This document shows, piece by piece, positions 51,101 to 61,430 of a stretch of 64,000 bases of DNA; within the stretch, counting starts at the first letter, position 1, and each line of letters begins with the position of its first letter. Source of the stretch: Caenorhabditis elegans (lineage: Eukaryota; Nematoda; Chromadorea; Rhabditida; Rhabditidae). The notes under the pieces were generated by a model. It was not told where the DNA came from and made no database searches. It worked only from the letters and a program-made list of their open reading frames with translations. The translations under genes were made by a program, and so were the position numbers. The stretch is taken from NCBI RefSeq assembly GCF_000002985.6, contig NC_003284.9:7688001-7752000 (forward strand), in the 5' to 3' direction.

Positions 51101-51652
51101 CTTTCCTTTTAAATAATATTAAAATGTTTTTTTCTACTTGCGTAATGTGACGAGCTGAGATTTTTTTGCTTCTTTGTGCTGTCTAATCCTTATATGTATC
51201 AAAATCAAGAGATTATCAAGTACTTAAAAATGCGAACTGTTCTCGAAATAAATGTTTTTATTAGGATTAGTGCGAAACAAGAATGTTCTGCAGTTTCTAT
51301 AACTCATCTACTTCGGATTAACTTCAAGGAGTCATTTTTCCTTTTTATTTTTGCTCGCATAAAGAAATGTACAATAAATTTTAAAAAAGGAGCATATACA
51401 ACCACTTTTGCACATCTCGGCCAAGTTTCCGAAATTTAGAGATCCAGTTTGCATTAACGTTCCTCTTTTCTGGATTTGTAGACACCATCAACTTTTTGTC
51501 TTTCTTAATAGAAGTTCCTGGGTTCTCTGTTCTTATTATCTGTCTCCTCTCGCGTTCAAATAATACCATTTCTTCCAATTTGTTGTATTTTTTTCTATTT
51601 CATTGCTTCTTTGTAATCATATCTAACTATAGCACCTGTTCAAAGCTCCGTC
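48149..51652. other. Interval between set-12 and the 361-residue gene
   Basis: The two genes diverge, so promoters of both should lie here. ORFs are short and lack family features. The sequence at 50610-50645 ends in CCATAATT-type bases resembling a mariner terminal repeat, but no partner end was found. Confidence 0.5.
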
Positions 51653-53094
51653 ATGGGAACTGAATTAAAAATTGACGAAAAAAAATTTGATCGATACATA
51701 GAATACTTGACGGCAGGCTATAAGGTAGGCGAATCATTGTATAATGAACGTTCATGGTATTAATGAAACATTTTTAAGCTCACAAAAGCTTTGAAATGGT
51801 TTAGTATGCAAACTGCCCACATGGATTTGGTACAAAAAGAAAATCTCCTGAATTATGCCAACCACTATGTCCAATCAAATATGGAAGAAGTCCGAAAGTA
51901 TTCCATGAGAATTTTGATCAATCACGACGCTCAACGTGTAGAAGACATTATAAACACAAACGCGGAAGAATCACAGAAATATGACGCTATTGAACTTGTT
52001 GAAGACTCAAGAAAAAATAAACTTCAAGATTTTGTTAGTGGAGATCTTCCAGCTGACCTTAACCGGATGTTGCCAAACTATGATTCATTTCAATCATTAC
52101 CAATTTTATCTGGAGGTGGTGTTGTCAATTCATCTTCACATTGCCAGCAAAATAATGATCTCGAAGATATGTTAAAACGAAAAAGAACAAATTGTATGAT
52201 CTACGCTGGGAAAGCAAAAAGCCAGCCCACTAAGATTTTGGTTCAGACAATTGATAAGAGTTTTGAAGTGGCAAACGTAAATTGTAAGTTAGCAAATTCG
52301 AATTGAAAATGCTGAAAAATGTTCTTTATTTCAATTATTACCAAATGCATATATATGTACCTTGTAACTAGTTTTCGAACCGATATTTGTCTTTGGATAA
52401 AATTATGCACTTGTCATGTATTTGTAAATTAAATTGAATTAGATTATTAAACTTTCACTTCATTCAAATTCAAAGTGGTTCTTTTCAGCTTCGTTAGTTT
52501 TTGGAAACAACAGATTCGAAAAGCTAGATTCAAAATTAAACAATCTATCGTTTTACGAACTGCGTTTTCACATTGACAGCAACCCTCAGTTCGCTAACAC
52601 TGCCGATGAACTTTTCAAAAAGTTTGTCTTCAAGGAATTTCTAAATAAGTTGAGAGGAAAACCAGTAAACAAAAAGTGGAGAGTCTACCTTGAAGAATTG
52701 AAAGACGAAGAAAATAAAAAAGCTATCAAATTGAATATGCTCACAAAAAGAATTGGTGGAAAAATGGAAAAATCGGTTGTCAAAAAAGCGGTAACTTTGA
52801 AAGATTAGAAAAATCTGAACATTTCACTATTCAAGTTTTCAGATTCAGTTAGAAACTCCAGTGAGTTCTGCTGCTAAACGAAATTTTGGAAATCTCGGTG
52901 CTCCCAACCCTCGGGTCGGAAAAATAAAATCAGGTTAGACGAAACGTTCTTCAAAGATACTGTTTAGATACATTTTAGAAGGAACAGTCACTCCACCAAT
53001 CTTTAAAATCTCAAAGCACACTGGCTCACTGAAATCACTGAAGAAGGCAACACCTCTTTTGGCGAAATGCAAAAAAATGTGTGGCCGAAAGTAA
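51653..53094 (+). CDS. Unrecognised 361-residue protein
   Basis: Exons 51653-51724, 51779-52283, 52489-52790, 52843-52933, 52979-53094; all phases agree. I do not recognise a family. The N-terminal third is alpha-helical in character and mixed charge (residues 1-90). A middle stretch of about 110-165 is acidic and polar. The C-terminal 150 residues are strongly basic, with Lys-rich KKWRVYLEELKDEENKKA and a final CKKMCGRK. It has no signal peptide or membrane segment, so it is likely intracellular and possibly nuclear; that is inference from charge only. The second exon uses a TTTTTAAG acceptor, an allowed but less common worm form. Codon bias is weak, suggesting low or germline-restricted expression. 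A poly(A) signal follows 89 bases after the stop. The gene structure is well supported; the function is unknown. Confidence 0.75.
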
Positions 53095-53182
53095 TTTTTC
53101 ACAACGTATTTTTTGTCAGTTAGTATTTTAGATTTAGTTGCAAACTTTGTGTTGTGGTTTATAAATATTATTTTTTTTTTTG

Positions 53183-53188
53183 AATAAA
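53183..53188 (+). terminator. Poly(A) signal of the 361-residue gene
   Basis: AATAAA lies 89 bases after the TAA at 53094. Confidence 0.7.
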
Positions 53189-53507
53189 ATGCCTGGAAAT
53201 ACATTTAGTCATTTGTATAATTACGATTAAAGAAACTGCACAATATAGATTTTTGACAATTTTGAAGAGCGAGTAGGGTTTGTGGGTTATTAGCTTAAAA
53301 TGAGGAAAGAATCTCAAACAACCAAATTTTATATTGAGACCTATTAAAAATGCCCTTAAAGGTTTTTGACATGTCAAAATTTCAAAAAAGGAAAATTGTC
53401 TTCAAAGAGTTTCCAAAATCTCTAATATCTATTTTGCACGTTTTGAATCAATAGGCACAACTTAAGTCGATAGCATCTTAAAGTTTTGGACCTACCAACT
53501 TGATAAA

Positions 53508-53543
53508 AGCTCCTTCAAGCTCCTTCAAAAGCTCCTTCAAAAA
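53508..53543. repeat. Short direct repeats AGCTCCTTCAA
   Basis: Three copies of AGCTCCTTCA lie head to tail with zero to two extra A bases between them. Confidence 0.85.
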
Positions 53544-54649
53544 GCCTACAATAAATCCTACCATCTTGCGCGAAACAAGTGGTTGAAATTTTGGGCATCT
53601 TAAATGCAGCGTTTCTGCTGATGGTTATAAACGGAAAATTTGATATATTTAATTTCACAAAAAAATTTTCAAATTAAAGTTTTTGTGGCTAACGGCAGTT
53701 GCCAATGTCCGTACAGCCTTGTTAGAAATCAAAAACATTCCAGAATTTCCCTATGCGTGACTTCTCTATTTTTCATATATATATGTGTTCTCGACAATCA
53801 AGTGAGCATCTGGAAACCTTACTACATTTCTCAGCTCTTTTTTGAACTCTTCCCACTTCGATACGCTCAAGTCACATATGGCCACAAAAAGTGCAAATGG
53901 ACGTGAACCTGATGATTTCCTACAACACAAATTCAACAAGCACTGCAAATTTTTATACCTTCTTTAATAGTATAATAATGCTATTAAACAAAAAAAGTAC
54001 GACAGAAGGCAAAAATGTAGTTTTGAAATTGTAGTTCTACATATTCTAGCATTGTTCTGCAATTTTCTGCCAGCTGCCCACAAAATCGATCGGATTGTAT
54101 CTTGCCTCCGTGTCTTCATTGAGACTTCTCTTCTTAACACCTTCTTATCTACCGGAAATCTTATTGTTTCATGACGTTTGACATACTTATCTTGTTTGTA
54201 GAAATGCAGGACTAGATACAAAAAAACTTAGCTATTTTTTCGCTGGAACTAGAGTATGCAAATTTCTCATTAACACGTGCATATGCCCAAATTTTTCTTC
54301 CACACTAGTTTTGAACCAGTATGAACTGCATGTCAGTATAGTGTGAATGAGGTTTTCACTGGTGCAAATGTGCAAAAATGTGCAAATGCTAATTCACCAA
54401 TACTAATGCTTGAAAAAAAGACTAGCATGCCTGTAAATTAGAAAACCATAAAGTTGCAAAATTGAAGTTAAGTATGTACATACTGTATACAAACCTCTCA
54501 TACTTTGCAGAATTTATGGTAAACGATTCATTTTTAAGATTAAATAAACTTAAATTTGTGGTAGAGCCAGTTAGGAAATAGTTAAATCACTTTATATTGT
54601 CAAAATTATCGAATATCGTTGTAACACGTTAAAAAAATTTCAAATTGAT

Positions 54650-54900
54650 TGAGAGTCAAATAGGGACAACTTCTGAAGTTTTTGCCACTTTTTTGAAAAA
54701 ACTATAGCACTGTCGCTTGTAAATCATAAGTAAATCATAAAATCCGATGGAAAAACGTTGTTTTTTATCGATGACTTCCGAACCAGTGGCAAAAACTTAA
54801 TAATTACCTTTTATTGAAAGTATTTTTTAAAGTTTAATTAGTATATTTGGTCATTTTGGCATCATATGAATGATTTTAACAGTTTTCCCACTGCCGCTGC
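54650..54900. mobile_element. Foldback element, family A copy 3 (one end truncated)
   Basis: The right end reads, in reverse complement, GCGGCAGTGGGAAAACTG, matching the left end of the copy at 21224. The interior AACTATAGCACTGTCGC is identical in both. The left terminal arm is missing or decayed. Confidence 0.65.
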
Positions 54901-55162
54901 TTCACTTTCAAACAAAATCGGAGGATAATTGTTGAATTTTAAATGGAATTAAATCAAGTTTTGCAGAAAATTGCAAACGTTTTTCTTGAAAGTGTATTCT
55001 GATAATTTTCCTTGCACAAGTACTGACCTTTTTCATACAAAAAATAGTGGTTTTTAAAACAACTTTTTGTCGTTTAAAAATAATGAAAACGATTTGAAGT
55101 TAGTATGAATGAATAAAAGTTCGCAGGTGTAACAATTATTTGTTCTAACTCTAACTTTTTCA

Positions 55163-55393
55163 TTAGGACACGATAACAAGTTGCCACGAAAATATTTTCA
55201 TCATATCTTTTACAAAACAACCTTCTTCAAAATTTTGCAACCAATTCATTGCGTTGTTCTCGACGCAATTGAAAACCGATTCCATTAGAGTATCATTTAG
55301 ACGAGAGTTACGCAACAAAACGATGAATTCACGAGTCTTGACTCGTTTTGCCTCAAGGTCTAGTCGATCGGTGTCGCGTGCCGCTGTCACCAC
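55163..55393 (-). other. Weak coding candidate, possibly one exon
   Basis: An open frame of about 77 codons with balanced composition (AARDTDRLDLEAKRV at one end, IFSWQLVIVS at the other) ends in TAA. It lacks an ATG at its start; a TTATAG sequence just upstream could be an acceptor, but no 5' exon was found, and the first internal ATG would give under 40 residues. It may be an exon of a missed gene, a decayed copy or chance. Confidence 0.25.
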
Positions 55394-56548
55394 TATAATA
55401 ATCCATCAAATCTAACACCTTGCCGGCAACTGAACTTTCTTGCGGTCTGTCCTTCTTTGCAACAATTTTCTCACCTCATCTCCCTCACTTCATTGTATAA
55501 ATGATTACAGATGAGGAGATATCATCGTTTATCGAAACACGCCTTTTCGCGCACTTTTAACTGACAAGCAGACGAAAAGTCAATAGTTTTGAATGACGGG
55601 GTACTGTAGCGGATGCGCTGTTTTCAAACCAGATTCCACTAAAAAACGTTACGAATGAGGGAATGTAGAATAGAAGTAGTGTTTTGTTTTTGAATATTAC
55701 CGAACGATGAAAAACAGAAAACAGATCATGATTAATTTGACGATTGGCCTCAAAACTTTTAACTATTCATTTTTCTGGTTTTCCTACTTACCGCATTTCA
55801 TTAAAACCAAAGATAGTTTGCAATTAGATCCTTATTTTATTTTCCCATGCAATACATTCACAGTGAAATTTTTCCCATTGACATTGGTGGGAACACGTGA
55901 TGCCCCACTATGCTCCAAATTTGATATCGCCCACGCGTACAAATCCGAATAATTCCCAGATACAACCATGTTCCAAGTAGACAGGCATGCGTTCCCATGG
56001 CTGTCAATACGCCCATGATTCTCACGCATATGTATATAAAAACGTTGTACTAGAATCTCAAACTGCTGAAAATTTTCTGATTTTCAAGAGCATTATTTTT
56101 ATGATCTGTTTTCAATTCTGACCACCAGTTGCATGACTTGACCGACTTTCCTACTTTTTTTGTAGTTTCTATTTACAACACCTATTTGAGAGCACTTGGA
56201 GCACAATACTGCAACACATGCTCTCCAATTTCCACCATATGTCGATTCCAGCCAACACTATACAAAAAGGTAATTTCTAGTTTTTTTTTAAATATTAGTC
56301 ACCAATCGAGTATTAGAGAATATACGAGATGAGCTAATTATTACCTCGAGATGCGGTAGAGAAATGATTTATGAGTCTTCCGAATCAGTTGACCAAACGT
56401 TTCTGTCACCTCATTCTTGGCGTGTTTATTATATCACTGCAGTGTTGCATTGATTTTGAAACTGTAAACATTTTTAAACACATCTGCAACAAGATGATGT
56501 TGTGTACAATATTTTAATTAGTTCTAACTGAATTAACTTTTTTTAGAG

Positions 56549-57036
56549 GTGGAGTACCGAAATCTGACTATGCATTTTTAAACCTAAAATAACCCAAAAC
56601 TACCAAATTTCGTAATGAGCCACTTTCAAAATTTCTCAAAAAAAAAGTTATGCCGGTTCAAAGTTCTGGAGAAAGACCCATTTTCAGCTAAAATCAAATT
56701 TTTTGCCACCTTTTCTGTGTCTCAACGTCTGGAACTTGATTTCTGTTTAATTATGACTCTTTAATAAAAATTGTGGTCTTTTATTAGGAATTTATTTTTT
56801 GATGTAAGTGCATTTTCGGCCGGTGTGGCACAAAAATGTAACTTCTATTTGTGCCCCACTAGCCGAAAATGTTCTTAAATCAACGAATAAACTCCCAATA
56901 AAACCCTCATTATTTTTTCTAGAACTTCGGACGTCATAACTTTTTTTTTGAGAAATTTTAAAAACGTCTCAAATTTGGTGGTTTTGGGTCATTCTGGGTC
57001 TAAAGAAGCAAAGTCTCAGATTTCGGTACTGCACCA
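56549..57036. mobile_element. Large foldback (MITE-like) element, family B
   Basis: Nearly the whole 488 bases fold on themselves. The terminal repeats are GGTGGAGTACCGAAATCTGA at the left and, inverted, GGTGCAGTACCGAAATCTGA at the right. Inside, ACCCAAAACTACCAAATTT pairs with AAATTTGGTGGTTTTGGGT, and TTTTCGGCCGGTGTGGCACAAA pairs imperfectly with its opposite arm at the centre. There is no ORF, so it is a non-autonomous DNA element. Confidence 0.85.
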
Positions 57037-57807
57037 TCAATAGTTGTTTTTGTTTCATTTGGTTTATACATGTTTCTGTATATTTCAGACTCATTATTTA
57101 GAGCTTTATGCATTTTCAAATCACGAGTAAGCAAATATAAATGACTAAGTATATGATGCCTTTGTTTTTTTTAAACTCACTCATTTCAAAACGAAACAAA
57201 TAAAAATAAATTTTTGGAGAAATAAACACGTTGATTTTTTTCAGTAATATTTCCTAAATTTCTGTGACAGGCCTTGAAAAATACAATAAAACTTTTATAT
57301 GAACTTCAATTATTTATTGATACCCCTAGCCATTCAGAAAAAGTACACATTTAGTATTAATTATACAATTTTCAGTCTAATGACAAACCCGAAATCAAGT
57401 GTAACAGTTTTCAATTTCCATCGATAAATGTCTATTTGGCTGTCTGTGTGTCTATTTTTTCCATACTTCAACGAAAAAAACAAAATCACTGCCTCCAATA
57501 TTTGTGTTTGTGACAGCCGACTCGCCCTTTCCTATTCACATCGTCGTCACTTCGCTCCGCCCATCTACCTCAGTTCTCACCAATCCGTGTGGTAGGCGTG
57601 GCCGTTACCACTAGAGACCACGCTCAACTAACTGGAAAAAACATTAGCTTACTCGACTGACTTCCTACTGTCTTGAGCTTAATATCTGGTGTCATCTTAT
57701 CCATCTTTAAACTTTTTTGTATAGTTGTTTTCTTAGCAGTTACCTTTTCCTCACATGTTCTCTTTGGTTGCTTTTCTATTTATTTTAAAAACATTTACAG
57801 AACCTTA

Positions 57808-57819
57808 TTTTCAGACAAA
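57808..57819 (+). promoter_or_regulatory. ref-2: Probable SL1 trans-splice acceptor of ref-2
   Basis: TTTTCAG followed by five bases and the ATG is the standard arrangement for spliced-leader addition. The in-frame open sequence before it would then be outron, which fixes the start at 57820. Confidence 0.6.
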
Positions 57820-60800
57820 ATGATGCATAGTGACTATTATACTCAGTCACAAGGTCCTACAGTAGAGCAGCAGCCAGAATGGCAAGCATCTGTCCAACCA
57901 TATTCAGGTATGTAAATGAAAAATAAAGAAAACAATATACATTTATCTATATTACAGATCCACATGCTTACTCTCCGAGCTTCTACATGAACATGTCACA
58001 GGTGCCTCACTTTCTTCCAGCCCAAGTGGATCCCTTCATATATCCAAAGTAAGTAATTGTAGAGACTATCCCCAGTCAAATATTTGAAAATCAGTTTCAA
58101 ATCATGCAACCCTTCCCCACTCCAGCTAGTATATAATTCAAGGCCAATCATCTTATTTCAGTACCCTCGGCAGTTACGGTGGTGACAAGCAAGTGCAATG
58201 TTTATGGGAGACCAATGGACAAGTGTGTATGCACGTATGTCAGAATTCAGGAGAATTGTCAACTCATATCAGTTCAAACCATATCACGCATGACAGCAAG
58301 TTTGTATGTCTTTGGAAAGGATGCGACCGAGAGTTCAAAATGTTTAAGGTATAGTTTTTCGGATAAACTCAATAAGATTAAACTCAAGTTTGGAACTTTA
58401 ATATCAAGCCTTCTCTATTAGTCACCTACTTAGATGAAATACTATTAGAAAATGTAAAAATAATAATGATGTAAGTGGCTGTACTACAAATTTTGAGCAA
58501 GTTGTTTTTTTGGAATTTCCTATTCAGAATTGAATTTGTTTTTAGCTACAAAGTAACTTATTTCCCAACTATATGTAAGCATTGTTCAAGATGTATCCAA
58601 CTTTTAGTAGAGGTGCAAACTAATGGAAGCGTCATCCTAATAGAGAAAATACAGGCTTCGAGTCATTCCAAATATGTCTTGCAAGTCCAACTGACCCGTG
58701 CTTCTGCACTAAACACTATCGTCTACCCTTGTTGCGTCATAAGTTTTAATTGTGTCCGATTTCTATTCTTGGGTGAACACGGTATTAAAATAGGTTCTTC
58801 CCCTGCAATTATGCTCATTTGCACCTTTGCGTAATCCTGAATAGAACTCAATACACGATATGCTTTTCTTGCAGGCCAAGTACAAACTGGTAAACCACAT
58901 GCGAGTGCACACTGGAGAACGTCCGTTTTTATGCGATGTTTGCAACAAAGTGTTCGCAAGATCCGAGAATCTAAAAATCCACAAACGAATTCACTCAGGT
59001 ATGTGTGATATTTAATACAAAATAACGAGAGAGTGGTTGTTGTTGTAGAAGGTGTAATAAGGGATTAGCATAGGTTAGGTATGCTCTTAATGAAATGATA
59101 CATGCAATTCCAATGTCAAGTGTCAAACGCAGGTGATAGATATTCCTCTCATCACTGAGCAGCTCTTGAGTTGCCTTCCACACAAGCATTTGCTATTGAA
59201 AAAGCAATAATGATTCCGGGCAGTATGACCAGGCCCTTTTCATAATAGAACCCACACATTCATCATCATGAATTCCAAAGCAGGGAAAGGGGGTTATTCT
59301 TCGATCCGCAACTTTTGAGGATCGCAAGATTTACGATGTCAGTAACTCCTATTGTCAAGCAAATCTCGAAACGATCCTATTGCTTCGCTTTTGTGATAAT
59401 CTCGCCTGTTTATTATTCACGTTCGTCGTTTACCGTAATCCGTTTATGGTGAGGGGGAGACACTGATCTCAATTGTTCCATTCTCGGGATAAGTAGAATG
59501 AAAAAAAAAATAGTAAAATCTTTGAGAAAGAAACACAATTTTCCTCAAAAAACATCTTCTAATACTTCTATAACGGATTTGTTTGACTTCCTGACACCAC
59601 TAATTATGTGATGAAAACCTTTGAAAACAAGCCGATGATTATCCTTGTGATGATGCTCTAAGTTACATAATGTTTAGTCTAAAGATTTAGCTTCCGTCTT
59701 TTTGATCCAACCCGCCGCTTTCCACTTGTGAAAGATGGACAGTCCCAATGATGTAATAGTACATTTTGGATGGGAATATTAGCATTTCTGAATGTCAATG
59801 TTCAATTGCATAATTAAATTTGATTGAAATTTTGACTTGGAAAAGCCATTGATTTCTCAAAAATTACCATTTTGAGCAGGTGCAGCTGCTGCATTCATCT
59901 GATTTTTCATTTTTCATTTTTCATTATCCTAGTGCCGTAGCAAGAATATTCTAAGAATATTCGAATATGCGAATGCCTCAGCTGTCTCACGGGTTCTTGA
60001 TTTATTGTATGAGTGCAGCTATCCTTTTGAACTTTAGCACCATATCTAGCACCTGCTAGTATTCCCAACAGAAAACTTATCTCTATAGTGAGACTGGAAC
60101 AATTTGTAGCACCTGTACGAGTGTACTTCAGCAGCCATTATGATGTGAGTAATTTGTTATTTCAGGAGAGAAACCATTCCAATGCACACATAATGGATGC
60201 ACAAAACTGTTCGCCAACTCTTCAGATCGCAAGAAGCATATGCATGTACATTCTAGTCACAAACCTTATAGTTGTATGGTAGGTCTAGATAAACCCCAGT
60301 TTGTTATTTAAAAAAACTGTTTTTTTCAGTACCCAGATTGTGGAAAAACGTACACGCATCCAAGCTCGTTGCGCAAACACACCAAGGTAAGTCGTGTGCC
60401 TATTGTCTCCGGTTTGAGAGGATTACATGAGATGAGGGAGAAAGATGGTATAGATGAGCAGGGTTCACACCTCTCATCGTGTCGATTTTTGGAGAGATGT
60501 AGTAAATCCTTGTCAAATTTAGGTACCCAAATTCTTGCTGAATCTTATGCGGTATGCAAGTGCTATATTCAATTTATCAAATTTTGATAATTGGGCTAAA
60601 CTTCTCTTTTTTTAATTTGAAATACCATAAATGTTATTGACAAATGTTTAATTTATGCATTTTGAATTTTGGCCAACCTTCTTTTAGAACTATCAACATT
60701 TAGAAATTTTTCTTCGCTAATAATTTTTTGATACAAATTTTATCAGGGTATTTTCCCCATTTTTTCAGCTTGTTGCAAAAAAGTTTTTTAAAACAAGCTA

Positions 60801-61430
60801 GTTTTATCTCACATTTTCATTTTGTAGAATCTTAGCGGATTACTGTCTTTCCTCATTAATCTTATTATGAAAAAAAAAACAGTATGAAAATTTGATAATT
60901 TGTTTTGAAAAGAAACTAGTTCTTTTCCACATACACACTCTTAGTCACCGCGCCTAGCACTTCTTACCGAACCGTGCGCGAATTTGATTTGCATTTATGG
61001 CGTTTCAAATGAGACATTCCTTCATCCACCCATTCTATTCAAAGAGAAAAGTAGACAAAAAAAGAGATGAGATGATTTTACAGTACTCAATTCTCTAGAT
61101 TCAAACTTGCCTGTTTATTTTATTAAATTGCAACCACATAAAAAACTAAAACAAAACGAAACATTCTAAAATTTCCAGGTTCATGAAAACGAAAAAAAGA
61201 GTCAATTGTCTCCGGAACATGACGAGAGTAGCGATTCGGGAAATGCGTCAATCGGAACACCAACCACCGACGAGAGCTTGACCTTCTCTCCTGAAAACAT
61301 TAAACGGGATCAACATCTTCATACGATGCACACGTTTATGGATCGACCCAATCCTTTTATGCAAATGTATCAGAACCAGTTCTCCAATCCTACATACCAT
61401 ATGTTTATGGCAAAACCTGATTCCTACTGA
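57820..61430 (+). CDS. ref-2: Zic-family zinc-finger transcription factor REF-2
   Basis: Exons 57820-57907, 57958-58048, 58162-58348, 58875-58998, 60166-60278, 60331-60387, 61179-61430; phases agree and give 303 residues. Five consecutive C2H2 fingers span about residues 71-222. The first two have the CxW motif (CLWETNG, CLWKGC) diagnostic of Zic/Gli-type tandem CWCH2 fingers, and the linkers TGERPF and SGEKPF are canonical. REF-2 is the C. elegans Zic protein, a nuclear factor that keeps ventral Pn.p cells from fusing and acts in neuronal fate choice. Outside the fingers are a short Tyr/Gln-rich N-terminus and a Ser/Pro/Met-rich C-terminus. Intron 4 is 1.17 kb and intron 6 0.8 kb, unusually large for this window, and could hold enhancers. 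No frameshift or missing ligand is seen. Confidence 0.95.

Larger units (their letters stand above)
53095..57819. other. Interval between the 361-residue gene and ref-2
   Basis: Contains the short repeats at 53508, two weak minus-strand coding candidates (53766-54221 and 55163-55393), a family A foldback copy near 54650-54900, a large foldback element at 56549-57036 and, in its last 300 bases, the GC-richer upstream region of ref-2 near 57530-57640. Confidence 0.5.

Noticed and set aside
57673..57819. In-frame upstream extension of REF-2
   Set aside because: It lies before a consensus trans-splice acceptor and encodes a hydrophobic low-complexity stretch unlike Zic N-termini.
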